A stretch of 64,000 bases of DNA from Entonaema liquescens (taxonomy: Eukaryota > Ascomycota > Sordariomycetes > Xylariales > Xylariaceae): contig CADCSX010000003.1 in NCBI GenBank assembly GCA_902805475.1, positions 310,001 through 374,000 of the forward strand. The letters are read 5' to 3'. The notes beneath the pieces are model-generated. The model was not told the DNA's origin and did no database searches. It was given only the letters and a program-made list of their open reading frames with translations. A program made the position numbers and the translations under genes. This document shows, one piece after another, positions 1 through 11,321 of this stretch (within the stretch, counting starts at the first letter, position 1; every line of letters begins with the position of its first letter).

Positions 1-1805
1 CTCATTTTAACTAATAAACACAGCAACGATCAAGTTCGCTTCGAGTTGGCCTTTGCGGCCTTGAGACCCTCTCTGAAGGTCATCGCCCCTGGCGACTACC
101 AGAATTCTGCGCCAAATTCCGTATGCAATATTACCCCTTTTAAGAATCTAAGACGTGTGCTCTAACTAATATTTATATAGAGTCAGTATTCCCATGCCAA
201 ATCCTGCATTCAAGACTCAATTACCTGCCTCATATGGAGCTGGGTTTCCCGAACCTGAGTAGCCTACGACTTGGCTGTGGTATCAATGATTACGTCTCGG
301 TAAACGGTACTAACACTTATTTCTAGGGGTCGTGCGGACCTGCTTCGCTACGCAGCTGAGAAGAACATCCCCGTTGTACGTATTTCTTATAGATACTCTT
401 TCGACCTTACAATAACGCTAATATATCGCAGAGCTCGACTCCGAAGGAGCCTTGGTCTAAGGATGGTAAGAAACCCATTGATTTCGCTTCCCAATACAAC
501 CTGATACCACTTAAATCCGCTTCGCTTCCATAAAATGCAGCTTGGTAAGCTACATAACAATTTCAAGTCGCTAATCAGAACACGTATAGATAACTTAGTG
601 CATTGCTCATATGAAGCCGGTATCCTCGAAGATCCCGATCACACCCCTCCGTAAGCTTTATCACCATCTCCAAAAATTGTCCTGTGGCCATACTTGGCAT
701 CTAAGTGCATACCCAAATCCATCTCTCGACAGTCCAACTTCAGGTAGCACTACTGACCGTCTCGTAATAGTAAGGAGTTATGGACCCGAACTGTAGACCC
801 GCTCGATGCTCCTAACGAGCCGACTGATTTCTCCATTCACTTCGAGGCAGGCATTCCTGTGAAGGTTGTCCTTGCAGGCCAGGAGACTACTGGCAGCGTA
901 GCTGTGTTCAAGCTCCTGAACAAAATCGGCCACGACAACGGCGTAGGCCGAATCGACATTGTCGAGAACCGCTTCAGTTAGTGTTAGGACGGAAGGATAC
1001 TGAGCGTAGCCGGGCTAACTTTACCAATCTTAGTCGGACTCAAGAGCCGTGGTTGCTACGACACACCGGGACTGTGAGTTCTCATCGTCCTAACCCACGA
1101 CCTTACTCTTTGACTTCTAGCATTGCTTACTGACCATTATCTTACAGAACCATTGCCCGACTCGCACACCTTGACCTTGAAGGTTTAGTTCTCGACGGCC
1201 GAGTCCGTGAGTTGCGTGATCAGTTCGTGACACATTCGTGGAGCCGCCTACTCTACAACGGTCTCTACTTCAGCCCTGAGAGAGAATTCCTCGACAATTC
1301 TATTGTCTTCTCATCTAAGAACACAACCGGTGTCGTGAGATTGAGGGCTTATAAGGGACATGTACGTCTTAGCTGAGACTAGTTCTCATAAGATAGGTAA
1401 CTAACACAGACCTTTAGGTTTACGTTCTCGGCCGCTCCAGCAACGCCAGCAACCTCTATTCCGAAGAGTAAGTCCACTCCAAGCCCCCCACTACCTAGAA
1501 TGAAGTCCTATCTATGTTCTCTCCATAAAATACCAAAAGGCAATTACTTATTCTAATCGTTAGGGCTGCATCTATGGACTCTCTAGAGGGATTTTCGCCC
1601 CAGGACACAACTGGCTTTATTGCTATCCAAGGTTAGTTATCTTATTTCTCTTCCGTTCGGGATTGCTACTCTACTTTATTCCCGCTTCTTGAAAACGAAG
1701 CTACATAGAACAATAACTAATAGTCTTTCTCTCTCTACAGCTATCCGCCTCAAGAAGTACGGCGAGCAGCGCGACAAGGATGGCAACCCCCTAACTCAGT
1801 CCTAG
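1..1805 (+). CDS. arg1: argininosuccinate synthase, C-terminal part (5' truncated by window; possible pseudogene)
   Basis: Ligates citrulline and aspartate to argininosuccinate in arginine synthesis. The gene enters from the left: an intron ends at 23 and the exon opens with GNDQVRFELAF. Readable exons are 24-120, 327-375, 432-465, 590-650, 771-976, 1034-1073, 1148-1361, 1418-1467, 1564-1631 and 1741-1805. Family blocks are clear: SSTPKEPW, CSYEAGILEDPD, LLNKIGHDNGVGRIDIVENRF, GLKSRGCYDTPGLTIARLAHLDLEG, SPEREF, VVRLRAYKG and MDSLEGF; stop at 1803-1805. From 327 onward all splice phases agree. Before that, two breaks remain: at 86-90 a base is missing in a C run (the APW block shifts frame into WRLPEF), and the join from 120 to the GRADLLRY block at 327-331 is also one base out. 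Identity is very sure; whether it works is not. Nine or more introns in this part is dense for a fungal gene. Confidence 0.9.
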
Positions 1806-2469
1806 GTTATATAGAGGGTTGCTTTGGCTAGACAGCTAGCAATACTGGTGCATATTTCAGATATGCGCATACCAGGTAATGGAATACCTAGGCATTCCAT
1901 GGACTGAGGTTAATAAAATTCATACACAATGAGTCTTCACCTTTGAACAATCTTTTGTGCTACTTTGGTTCATCTCTTCCCAAGCCCTAAGCTTTCGGAG
2001 GAGTACCATGGCATACATTCTTAACCATCCTAGAATATGGCTATTGCTAATCCTATGTAAACTCGTATTCAACCATGCTGTAGCCCAACTCGTCATCGTA
2101 CTACCAAAGATGTCTAGCTGCCGGGGTCGGTCCAATGCATAATTCGGTGCACTTTAGCATAGTATAACTTTCTCACAAGATAGAGGAAATAAGAGCGGCG
2201 ATAGCGCTAAGCCTTTTAAAATCGTACCGCAGAGGTTCATGGGTAATAAGTGGAGATATCCGTTATTTACCCCTGACACGCTGCACCAACGGCAATGTGG
2301 ATAATGCTAGGGTCAGCCATAGGGCTTAGGCCTTATGTAACAAGCTTCAGGAAACATTGAGGTAGCAGCCATGGCAGTAGTGACTGCCCTGAAAGAAACC
2401 ATTAGCGTCATAATCGGAAGGCAAGCATGACCTTCACAGTGTATAATCCATTCCAAAGGCACAGAGAAA
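1806..2469. other. intergenic spacer between arginine gene and SPO11
   Basis: It holds the 3' end of the arginine gene and the SPO11 promoter. Short open frames on both strands around 1920-2142 overlap each other and match no family I recognise. No repeat or RNA gene was seen. Confidence 0.5.
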
Positions 2470-4083
2470 ATGGGGAAAAAAAACATCATTTTGTCTGCAC
2501 CACCTTCAACGACTATGGAGAGGCAATCAGACAACATTGTCACGTTTAGTAGAGATGCTACACGAAATACACAGTCCGGAGCCGTCATAGCTAAGATTAA
2601 AGATATCCTGGAAGGGATTATTGATGCACTCGGCGAGAATCGTGTTCTCGATATTCCTCTTCGTAATCGTCGGTCAGGTAACGAGAACCTTCTCCGATTC
2701 CCAGCGAGCACGGAGGCAGAAGTAAAAAGATTCAGTAAGCTCGTATTCGGCGAAGAGCCTTTCATTTCGCATCCACATTGTATCGCGATGCTAATGTCTC
2801 ATTGTAAGCATGCGTTCTTCTGATTCTTCATCTATGCTATGAGGCGCTTTCCTCTGACCACGTCATTACGAAAAGGTCTGTTCTTTACTGTCTCTGCTAC
2901 TCCGATAGGTCCAGGTATAAAACAGATTCACTAATATGGACTTTAGAAATATATACTATCAGAACCCAGATCTCTTCGGCAGCCAGCAATATGTTGATCA
3001 CTTAGTTGATGATATCGCTTTTACTTTCGGAGTTGGTAGAGACGCGTTAAATATCGTATGTATGCTTCAAGTGAAGTTTGAAGAAAGATGAAAGGTTGAG
3101 TATCGAAGTAGGTTGCTGCATATAAGGGCCTAATCGTAGGAAGTGTTATTATTACTTTGAAGAACCACTCTGTCCTCGACTGCAGTTCTGACAATAACGT
3201 AAGCATACAAGCGCCTAGAAGAGAATATTCGCTAAAGTATGGATAATAACTATGGTTAGGGCACCTTGATCCCGCATACCGAATCTATTCGCCGCGTCGA
3301 TATAGGTCAAACGAAGTGGATTATGGTTATTGAAAAGGAGGTAAGCTCCCCCTCGTCTGGATATCTGGTGGACATTATCTGATGCCCGTACTAGGCCACT
3401 TTCCGGGGACTAGCTGCGTCTGGATACTACGGGATGTGTGATGCAGGTGTGGGTATTCTTGTTACGGTAAGGTACCACATCCATAAACATGATTTTCTGT
3501 TCTATTGCTCAATAATACCTATTCTCAGGGGAAAGGCTATCCAGACCTGGTGACTCGGCAATTTCTCAACCTTCTACATTCGGCTTTCCCACAGCTTCCC
3601 ATTTATGCACTTGTCGACTTTGACCCTAGCGGAATTGCGATTATGCTTACCTACAAATGTGGCAGCCAGGCACTCGGCCATGAGGAGAATATCACAATTC
3701 CGGGACTTTTGTGGCTTGGACCAAAGAGCTGTGACATTCTCGGTCAAACCCACTGTTCTTTTGAGTCTCATTCAAGCATTTCCGATGATTTCCGTTCCGA
3801 AAGTGGTCAGGATCAATCTCCATCAACTTCATCACTTAGTCTTTCTCTTTCTATGAATCTGGTTGATGCTACTACTAGCCTGAGTACTTCTGACCGACGG
3901 AAAGCGGTTAACATTCTACACAGACTGGATAGTCACTCTATTAAAATCATAGACGATTCAAACTTAGCGCACGAGTTGCAACTAATGCTTATGCTAAATA
4001 TCAAGGCCGAGATCCAAGCAGTGGATGATTCCGGCAACATGACGGGCTGGTTGGATGAAAAGCTTTCGAATTACTACCGCTAA
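2470..4083 (+). CDS. SPO11: meiotic recombination endonuclease Spo11 (topoisomerase VI A-like)
   Basis: Makes the DNA double-strand breaks that start meiotic recombination, by a topoisomerase-like tyrosine attack. Seven exons join in phase: 2470-2734, 2809-2875, 2947-3055, 3112-3198, 3260-3340, 3395-3466 and 3529-4083, giving 411 residues, normal for the family. In order: the 5Y-CAP (winged-helix) region with the TKRNIYYQNPDLF block that carries the catalytic tyrosine pair, then DDIAFTFGVGRDALNI, KGLIVG, and the Toprim fold with KWIMVIEKE (acidic metal ligand), GILVTGKGYPDLVTRQFL and VDFDPSGI (DxD metal site), then GLLWLGPKSCDIL. Active-site residues look intact. The tail after about residue 300 is serine rich and divergent. 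The ATG at 2470 is the first in frame, with no other support for the start. An intact SPO11 suggests a lineage with a sexual cycle. Confidence 0.93.
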
Positions 4084-4569
4084 GTGAGAAAATATTAGAA
4101 ATACCTATGTAAGTTAGAGGGATATACTACAGTTCAACGGTACTTGATTTACACTTTATGTTGCGGCATATAAGACCTAACCTAGCTGCATTGTCAAGTT
4201 TTAGGGGCATCACGTGATTTTATGACCCTATCCGAGGTAAACGCCCAACTTTAACGCTATTATGAAAAGGTACTACCACTAGAAATTCAACCGAGCCTTA
4301 GAATTCCAGCCAACTTACAATTCAATAGCCGGCGATCTCCCTGGGGATTGAAAATAAAGTTTGATGCACATCTGTGCGAAGTTGTTGTCCAATTTTGTCC
4401 GCACGAAAACGGTCTTGTCAAAGCAACTAAAAATTTTCATTTCGCTCTCCAAATTCAGCACTCACCCAAAGAGCACGGACCAGGACAAAGATACCCTGAT
4501 ATCTGTGTCAGTTTGAGATTTAATTATTCAGTTAATTATTTCGAGAAGATAAGATTAGAAGGAGCAAGA
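4084..4569. other. intergenic spacer between SPO11 and YAR1-like gene
   Basis: This is the SPO11 3' region and the promoter of the ankyrin gene. The frame is open upstream of 4570 only from a TTG at 4348, so that extension is not counted as coding. Confidence 0.5.
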
Positions 4570-5297
4570 ATGGCACCTAAGTTATCGGAAGATGAGATTG
4601 ATGATCTCATTTACTTAGCTCGTACCGGCGATGATGCGGAGCTCACGGGAATGGTTCAGGAGCTTGCTGACCGGGAGGGTGCCACACGGGCCGAGATCAT
4701 AGCGGCAGCCAGGGATGACGGAAAGGCAACTTGCTTGCATATGGCAGCAGCGAATGGTCATGCGAGTAAGTTGACAGCTATTCATTCTGATATATCAGAA
4801 CTATGTACCATTGGGATTATTTTCGAGGTGTTTTTATTAACATTTGATTAGAAACTGTTACTTTGATACTATCGCATTTCCCTGCTCCTTCCAAGTCGCC
4901 GAAAGAAGTAGGGCCTACATCATCTTCAGATGAAGCTTCACCACCCGCAAACACGGAAACAGAGGTACCTTATATCAACTTACAGAACTCCTTCGGGAAT
5001 ACAGCTCTACATTGGGCATGTCTAGGCGGCCACCTGGACGTCGTGAAGCTTCTCCTATCGCGAGGAGCATCGCCTACGGCCGCTAACGACAAAGATCAGA
5101 TCCCACTAGATCTGGCAGCCTTCAATAACCACATGCACGTGGTGGACTACTTCCTATCGCAGAGCAAGGATTTAGAGGGAGATAATGCGAAGGAGGGAGG
5201 TTTAGAGAAGGGCACGCAAGATGTGCAGATGGAGGATGGTGGTAGTATAGCAGAGGATGGAAAAGTAGGGGGTCCAGCAGATGGACCCAGTGGGTAG
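4570..5297 (+). CDS. ankyrin-repeat protein, YAR1-like (ribosomal protein S3 chaperone family)
   Basis: Two exons, 4570-4765 and 4852-5297, joined across an 86-nt intron in phase, encode 213 residues. The start MAPKLSEDEIDDLIYLAR is the first ATG and leads straight into a helical cap. Ankyrin repeats follow: CLHMAAANGH near residue 55, NTALHWACLGGHLDVVKLLLSRGA near 110 and DLAAFNNHMHVVDYF near 145, ending in an acidic glycine-rich tail. Size, two to three repeats and the acidic C-terminus match yeast Yar1, which guards newly made Rps3 before assembly into the 40S subunit. That role is inferred from the family; other short ankyrin proteins are possible. The next gene is also a ribosome-modifying candidate on the same strand. 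Confidence 0.72.
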
Positions 5298-6445
5298 ACA
5301 GACTCTAGTAACAACGATAAAAATCCAACTCATAAGAGCCGAATAACTCTTGATTCTATGCGAGTCTTTCAGGGGTAGTGTCACAATTGTTCCCGCACGG
5401 AACATTGCGTAGGTACTTAGAGAAGGAGGACCAAACTGCCAGAACTCTCACGTATACAAAATGCCAGGATTTTACCTAGACGAGACATCCAGAACGAGGG
5501 ATATTTTCAGTATGCGTAGCAGCAAATCTCTACGACTGGCTTGATTAGAGTTCCTCGCGAAACAACGAAGCTGTTTTTATAACTACGTCTTATAAGTTCG
5601 TCTTTTACCTACCTATAGGCTTATATTCCCGCTTGCCGAGCCCTTCATCCTAACCCATACGATATGACATGTATTTTATTGCTAACTCTTAAAAACGGAC
5701 AAGCTTTATGTAATTCGCTAAATCTGCGTTCGGAAAGGTCTAGGTAATTACATGCTGCATAATAGGTAAGGTAGTAAGGGGGATAAATAGCTCAACAATA
5801 AAGCTGACTCCGTGATACGCCACCTGTGCTGTACAGTCTATATTAGGTTGTATTACCGCGAATAGGGCGGTAAGTTATGATTCTTAAGTATTGTTGTAGT
5901 CAGAATAGCTGCAAGGAGAAGCAGTACATAGGTAAATTGTAGGTTGACCTGTGATTTGTCAATATGGTGGATCGTTCAAGTTCCCGTCAGCCCGGCGATA
6001 AGATAATGGTAAAAACCGCGATTAGGGGATGTCTTACAGCTTACTAATTTTAGAATCCGCCAGGGCGAAAAATAAAAATAAAAATAAAAATAAAAGAGCA
6101 TACAGCGCAAGTCCGATGAGTTAGTACATATTTAAGAAGTGGCGCTGCACATAATTTGGTGCTACCGATTGTTGTTGGTAGGAGGTTGCGGCAGGTCGCT
6201 CTTTGCGCTACCAGGACCTGTATAGATAAATATTCTCTGTTACTTTCAACTACTCAATATTTACATCCTACTCCGTTCTGTTGCGCAGTCAAGTCGTCAT
6301 TCCCGAATAATCTCCGACTCTATGAAAACGGAACCGTATTGAATTTACCAATTTAAACAGTTTGCGACATATCAAATATCTATCTCATCAGCAGGATCTA
6401 AGAATCAATTCATTCAATCGGAGATCTAGGTCGTACGAGGAAAAG
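5298..6445. other. intergenic spacer with an A-rich hexamer tract
   Basis: About 1.15 kb without a supportable gene. At roughly 6068-6096 an AAAAAT unit is repeated four to five times. The frame open at 6156-6356 has no recognisable protein features. Confidence 0.5.
6068..6096. repeat. AAAAAT microsatellite
   Basis: A run of AAAAAT hexamers, four to five copies, lies about 350 bp upstream of the SET-domain gene. It is a simple-sequence tract with no further function visible. Confidence 0.8.
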
Positions 6446-8075
6446 ATGTCGGACCCAGCTTTTGATGCCAAGTCGGCATCATTTTTGGAGTGGTTCAAAG
6501 CCTGGCCAGGAGCAACTTTCCATCCTAACATTAAGATCGAAGATCTACGCGCAAACGGCGCCGGAAGAGGAATTGGTGCGGCATAAGCAGAACTCAACAT
6601 TGCATTTAACGAACATACCTAAATCGCTAACCAATTATGTATTTTGATTAGTTACTACTGCGGACATCCCTGAGGATACCGTGCTATTTTCTATTCCGAG
6701 ATCAGCAATCATCAACACGGAAACTTCTGATCTCCCCAAACGCATACCCCAAGTCTTTGAGACGACGGGTTTAGAGGATACAGATAATGAAGCCGACGAA
6801 GATGGAAGCGAAACGAGCGGCCCTCCTGACAACTGGGTCTCACTTATCCTCATCATGATATATGAGTACCTTCAAGGCGACAGATCTCGATGGAAACCCT
6901 ATTTTGATGTGCTTCCTAACCAGTTCGAGACTCTGATGTGGTGGTCTGATCAGGAGCTGGGTGAACTACAAGCAAGTTCAATTGTGTCCAAGGTTGGTAA
7001 AGAAGAGGCCGACGGTATGTTCCGCACTCGAGTCCTGCCAGTCATCAACGAACATGCCGATGTCTTTTACCCGCAAGGGTCTGAGAGACTTAGCGAGGAT
7101 CAATTGATGCTTCTGGCCCATCGCATGGGAAGCACCATTATGGCGTACGCTTTCGATCTAGAGAATGAAGACGAAGAACCCGAGAATGATGATGAGTGGG
7201 TTGAGGATAAAGAAGGCACTCTTATGATGGGAATGGTACCGATGGCTGATATCCTAAACGCTGATGCTGAATTCAACGTGAGCATACTTTAAGGTTATAA
7301 TACCTAATTTGCAGACATATACTAATGATCAACAGGCTCATGTTAACCACGGCGAAGATAGCTTGACTGTCACTACCCTGCGGCCAATTCCTGCCGGGAC
7401 TGAGGTACTTAATTACTACGGGCCGCTTGGAAATGGCGACTTATTAAGGCGATATGGATACGTGACGAGAAATCATGCCCGATATGACGTGACGGAAATA
7501 TCCTGGGACCTGATAGTGTCTGTACTGAAGGATACGCTCAGGTTGGATGAAGCTGTCTGGGGTAAAGCGGTAAGTGATAAGATCAATACTTCGTCGATTC
7601 CAATGCTAAATTTCGGCAGGTCAACGAACTAGACTTGGAGGAAATTGAAGATGCCTTTGTAATCGAACGAGATTCAGGAGAGCCAAACTCCAGAGGCGAA
7701 CTTCAAGATGAGCCTGCCTTCAAGGAGCTTCCTTCCGATCTAGTGGATCAGCTCCATACAATACTCAAGGCAATCAGGAAATTCAGCCCGACCAGTATTC
7801 CCGACAAGGCGACACGGGATGAGATCACATCGTCAGTTGTACATCGCGCTCTCGAACTAAGATTGGCTCAATACGTTACAAGTCAAATATACGATTTGGA
7901 TCTATTGTCCGGCAATAAGGTCTCGGGCCGGCAGAGGCTGGCTGTGACTGTGCGATGGGGCGAGAAGGTCCTGTTACAGGAAGCTATCAATTTCACACAA
8001 GAAAAGGTGCTCAAGCTGAAGGCGAAGGCAAATCCGGAAGCCGAGCCCTACGCGAAAAGGCAGAGGACGAGGTGA
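6446..8075 (+). CDS. SET-domain lysine methyltransferase, RKM4/SETD6-like
   Basis: Four exons, 6446-6575, 6652-7277, 7336-7569 and 7620-8075, join in phase to 481 residues. The N-terminal block GRGIVTTADIPEDTVLFSIP is the start of a split SET domain. A long insert follows (WVSLILIMIYEYLQGDRSRWKPYF, the iSET of Rubisco-methyltransferase-type enzymes). The catalytic C-SET block reads MADILNADAEFN then HVNHGEDSLTVTTLRPIPAGTEVLNYYG, with the NYYG cofactor-binding motif present. The C-terminal half matches the helical Rubisco LSMT substrate-binding domain. In yeast, Rkm4 monomethylates ribosomal protein L42; SETD6 is the animal relative. The start at MSDPAFDAKSASF is preferred over an in-frame upstream start because this peptide is typical of the family. 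Substrate is inferred. Confidence 0.87.
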
Positions 8076-8989
8076 ATGATGCACTCTTTTCTGCGCAGAA
8101 AGGTTGATGTAATGAATTTTCCCGCCAACGTCAAGCCACGTGTGCTCGCCCGATAGCCTGACCTTTAGCCAGTGCAGAAATTAAATTAAAAGGGCATTGG
8201 CCACACGGAGACCCTGGATATTCTCGTTAGACGCAGGCTGATGGGGGCCACCCTATCAAGTAGCTGGCTGTGTCGTGTTAGATATGCGCGAAAATGCAGG
8301 GACAAGGTTAGCAAATAAGGTGTCAAATAAGGTGGTACCTGGACTGGAAGAGCCTACTATGTACAGAGTGGAGTGTATAGGTAACCTACCATAGTTAGAT
8401 ATTAGATGAAGACCTCACGGCGATCTACTTTTTCAATACTGCATGCGAGAGGAGAGTTGTCAAACAATTATTTTGGGGGATCATAACCTTATAGATTGGG
8501 GGCTACGTCCCATCTTGCCTCTTACTTCTCCGTATTCATTTCATATTAACTGTATTCCAATACTTCGGTCCGCGATTTCAATAGTAGCTTGAATTGCGAT
8601 TAGTTATAAATCCCAACGCCCTGGATTCAGCTTGCCATTGAACTATTATTATTCATAATCTAGGGGAAGATGTAAGGGATAGGCAACCTAAAGTTATATC
8701 TTGTCATACGAAACTAGCGCGTGCAATAAGCCGTATGGACATTGATCGGGCTATGCTTCATCACAGGGAGTATGTGCACCATTCAGATAAAACTCAATCT
8801 CGTCTCTTTTCAGACATTTGACGACGATTGCCGAAACTTTATAATTGTGAACACGAGTTAGGTTTTTTGTACTCGCCGAACCGTGGAATGTTTGTCCCCC
8901 GCTCGAAACATCTTGACATTCACTGCCACTTCCGTCGTGTTACCTACTCATATTTCGCCAACCTCGACCTTTATATGTGAGTCGACAGG
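8076..8989. other. intergenic spacer
   Basis: About 0.9 kb between the SET gene and the RING gene. I see no coding sequence, RNA gene or clear repeat in it. Confidence 0.5.
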
Positions 8990-9705
8990 ATGGACATTAC
9001 CTGGAAATCTATAGTCGTATTCATCTTGGCCTTTTTAGGGCTGGTAGTCGTCTTAGCACTGTAAGTGACCATTATAATATATTATTGTACTGAAGCATAT
9101 TAACGAACTTTTGTCCATAGGTGCGCTAGATGGCTGGATCTGTCAGGGAAAATAGCTCGTCTCTGGGCTAGAAATAACAGACATTCAGAGCCTGGTCTGC
9201 CAAATTCGATCCAACGAGCGCTGATACAACTAGAGAGTGCGACTGAGAAGAGGCCTGCGCGAAATTCCTTAACAGAGCTGGAGGATGCTGAATGGTTAGG
9301 CTATTCCCGAAATCCATATCGCGCAGGTATCATATATCTAATGCTATGGACAGTCCTATATGCCTAGCGCACCTTTACGCTAGCGATACTCGCCCGTCTA
9401 CACCAGCAGCCGGCCACGAAGTAGATCTAGAAACCGGGAATGGCATATCGAGATCCGCCACGATCATCACGGTGGCTTCGGACGCAGCGGTGGAGAAGCA
9501 TCAGCCCACACGACCCAAGCATGACGAAGTCTTAAAAATGAAAAGATGCAGGCATCTATTCCACGCCAAGTGCCTGGCTAAATGGTTTCTGCGAAAAGAG
9601 TATAGATGTCCGGTCTGCCGGGTTACATATTACGAGGCGGAGGAAGAGACAGAGGGAGAAGATTATCGCATACCGGCCCTACTGCCAGCTGCCGTAGTGT
9701 GGTAG
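8990..9705 (+). CDS. membrane-anchored RING-H2 finger protein (likely E3 ubiquitin ligase)
   Basis: Three exons, 8990-9060, 9121-9294 and 9354-9705, joined across 60- and 59-nt introns, give 198 residues. Residues 6-24 (KSIVVFILAFLGLVVVLAL) form a membrane anchor at the extreme N-terminus. The RING starts with CPICLA, whose first cysteine codon exists only after splicing of the second intron (tg|t), and ends with CRHLFHAKCLAKWF then CPVCRVTYY, giving the C3H2C3 ligand set. The first ligand pair is separated from the second by about 60 residues, an unusually long loop. The protein ends shortly after the finger. Membrane-bound RING-H2 proteins usually ubiquitinate membrane or ER proteins; the target is unknown. 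The first intron has good sites; the second has a TCTAATG branch site. Confidence 0.8.
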
Positions 9706-11321
9706 TGGCTTATATGTCTTACCACGGCATCGAGCATGATAAAAGGGCGTATGCATTTGGGTACCTAACCTCACGAAGGATAACATGGGGCTGCGCGTTA
9801 GGGGGTTCGTTGTTAGGGGGTTCGTTGTTAGGGAGGAATAAGATCCTATGATAGATAGAAACCCGATAGACTGGGCATTGGGATGATGCGCAGTGGGGAA
9901 GTATGCGATGACTTGGAGCAAGAAACGATCCACAATCGCTTGAGATCGATCTGAATTATTGGCCACGATCACTCTTTCAATGAAATCGTCTTATCTTATG
10001 ACCATGGTTGGTGTTGAGAAGTTGATGATGGAAACCAATAAAAAACCAATATAATGGATTCAGTACCTAAATAAGACTACCTAGGTAGGTACCTTGGCAC
10101 GCTAACTAATGTACAGTAGCACTATTCAGACTGCCAGAACATTATATCGATAACCGGGAAGCCTTGATTAAAGATAAAAGCTATATTTGATTTTACTTCT
10201 TGAGGGATGAACTTCTTTGGCAATAAAACCTGCCAGGAAAATTAAGATAAGTTAGTTGACTTGGAAATCTCTCTAATACAATATAGTCATAATTATATTA
10301 CTTGTACATTTTTCTCTACCGTGTTATAACATGAATGTGGTTCTAAGCGTTCTACTTACCATTGGTAGCTCAAGGCCTAAGGAGCTTGCCCCGAGGGAGC
10401 AGGGGGGAGCTATCGCTTAGCAGCTTTGAGCTATTATCGCCCCATAAAACGCGCTCCACGTGACTATATCCTCCCTCTTGTGGCCACTCAGCAGCCACTG
10501 ATGCATAGGTACATAGTACTTAAAGTACATAAGTACACCATACATAGGTACCTACCTATATGCCCAGGAAATTTAAGGTTAGCTTTACATAGGATCCACT
10601 AAAGTCCCCGGAAGCTGGCATCCATCTCGATCGGCGCTAAGATGATTTCATCGGACCATCTCTCGCCTTTAGATGACCTCACGTCTAACATGCTCCAACA
10701 TGCTCCAACATGCTCCAACATACATCCAAGATCGGAATAGGTTCCCCATTTCTCTCCCATTAGATTTTTCGATTTTTATGGTGGTCAATCTCAAATAGGA
10801 TGGATGTACATGTAGTTCGTAAGAAAGGGTCCGGCCCGCTGCCGCAAACACGAGCACGCACGAGCACAAGCGCAGCCAAGCATAATCAAAACATAGCATC
10901 AAATTCGAGAAGCCTCTAAAACGGAGCAAAGCTTCCCAAAAGCTTCCCTCCTTACACATTTTACATCTCGTCTCCTGGCTAGGCATAGACCCATGACGCG
11001 CATCCTGTCTCTTATTTCTACTTCATTACTTCACTACTTATACTAACCTTAGGTAGCGTAAGCGATTAAACTCTGCTGATCCGTGCTGAGAACAACTTAA
11101 CGATGGAAGATATGGAATTTGACGTTGTCAGAATAGCGGCTCCGCTCACTTTACTTCTTTCATAGTGCATAGCGGATGATCTCATCAATATTAATTTTCT
11201 TCTCCTTTCCAAATCACTGACCGGAGCCTCCCATTCCTGCTCTACTTACCCGCCTCTCAAACCAAAGTCATACGACTTCACATGATAGCTTTATTCTCTC
11301 TTACACGACATCTGAACTTGG
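9706..11321. other. intergenic spacer with short tandem repeats
   Basis: About 1.6 kb with no supportable gene. It holds a duplicated GTTAGGGGGTTCGTT unit near 9797-9835, three copies of a 10-bp unit at about 10688-10720, and GGTACCTA/TAGGTACC clusters near 10078-10095 and 10507-10562. The minus-strand frame at 10669-10986 spans the tandem repeat and looks spurious. Confidence 0.5.
10688..10720. repeat. 10-bp tandem repeat (AACATGCTCC), three copies
   Basis: Three perfect head-to-tail copies of AACATGCTCC followed by a partial copy. It lies in the spacer upstream of UVE1. Confidence 0.85.

Noticed and set aside
9292..9360. RING finger lacking its first cysteine
   Set aside because: The missing cysteine appears when the 59-nt intron 9295-9353 is spliced.
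9797..9835. TTAGGG-like units resembling telomere repeats
   Set aside because: Only three imperfect occurrences within a 16-bp duplication in the middle of gene-rich sequence.
10669..10986. Minus-strand ORF of 105 codons upstream of UVE1
   Set aside because: It crosses the 10-bp tandem repeat and has no domain, signal or splice partner.
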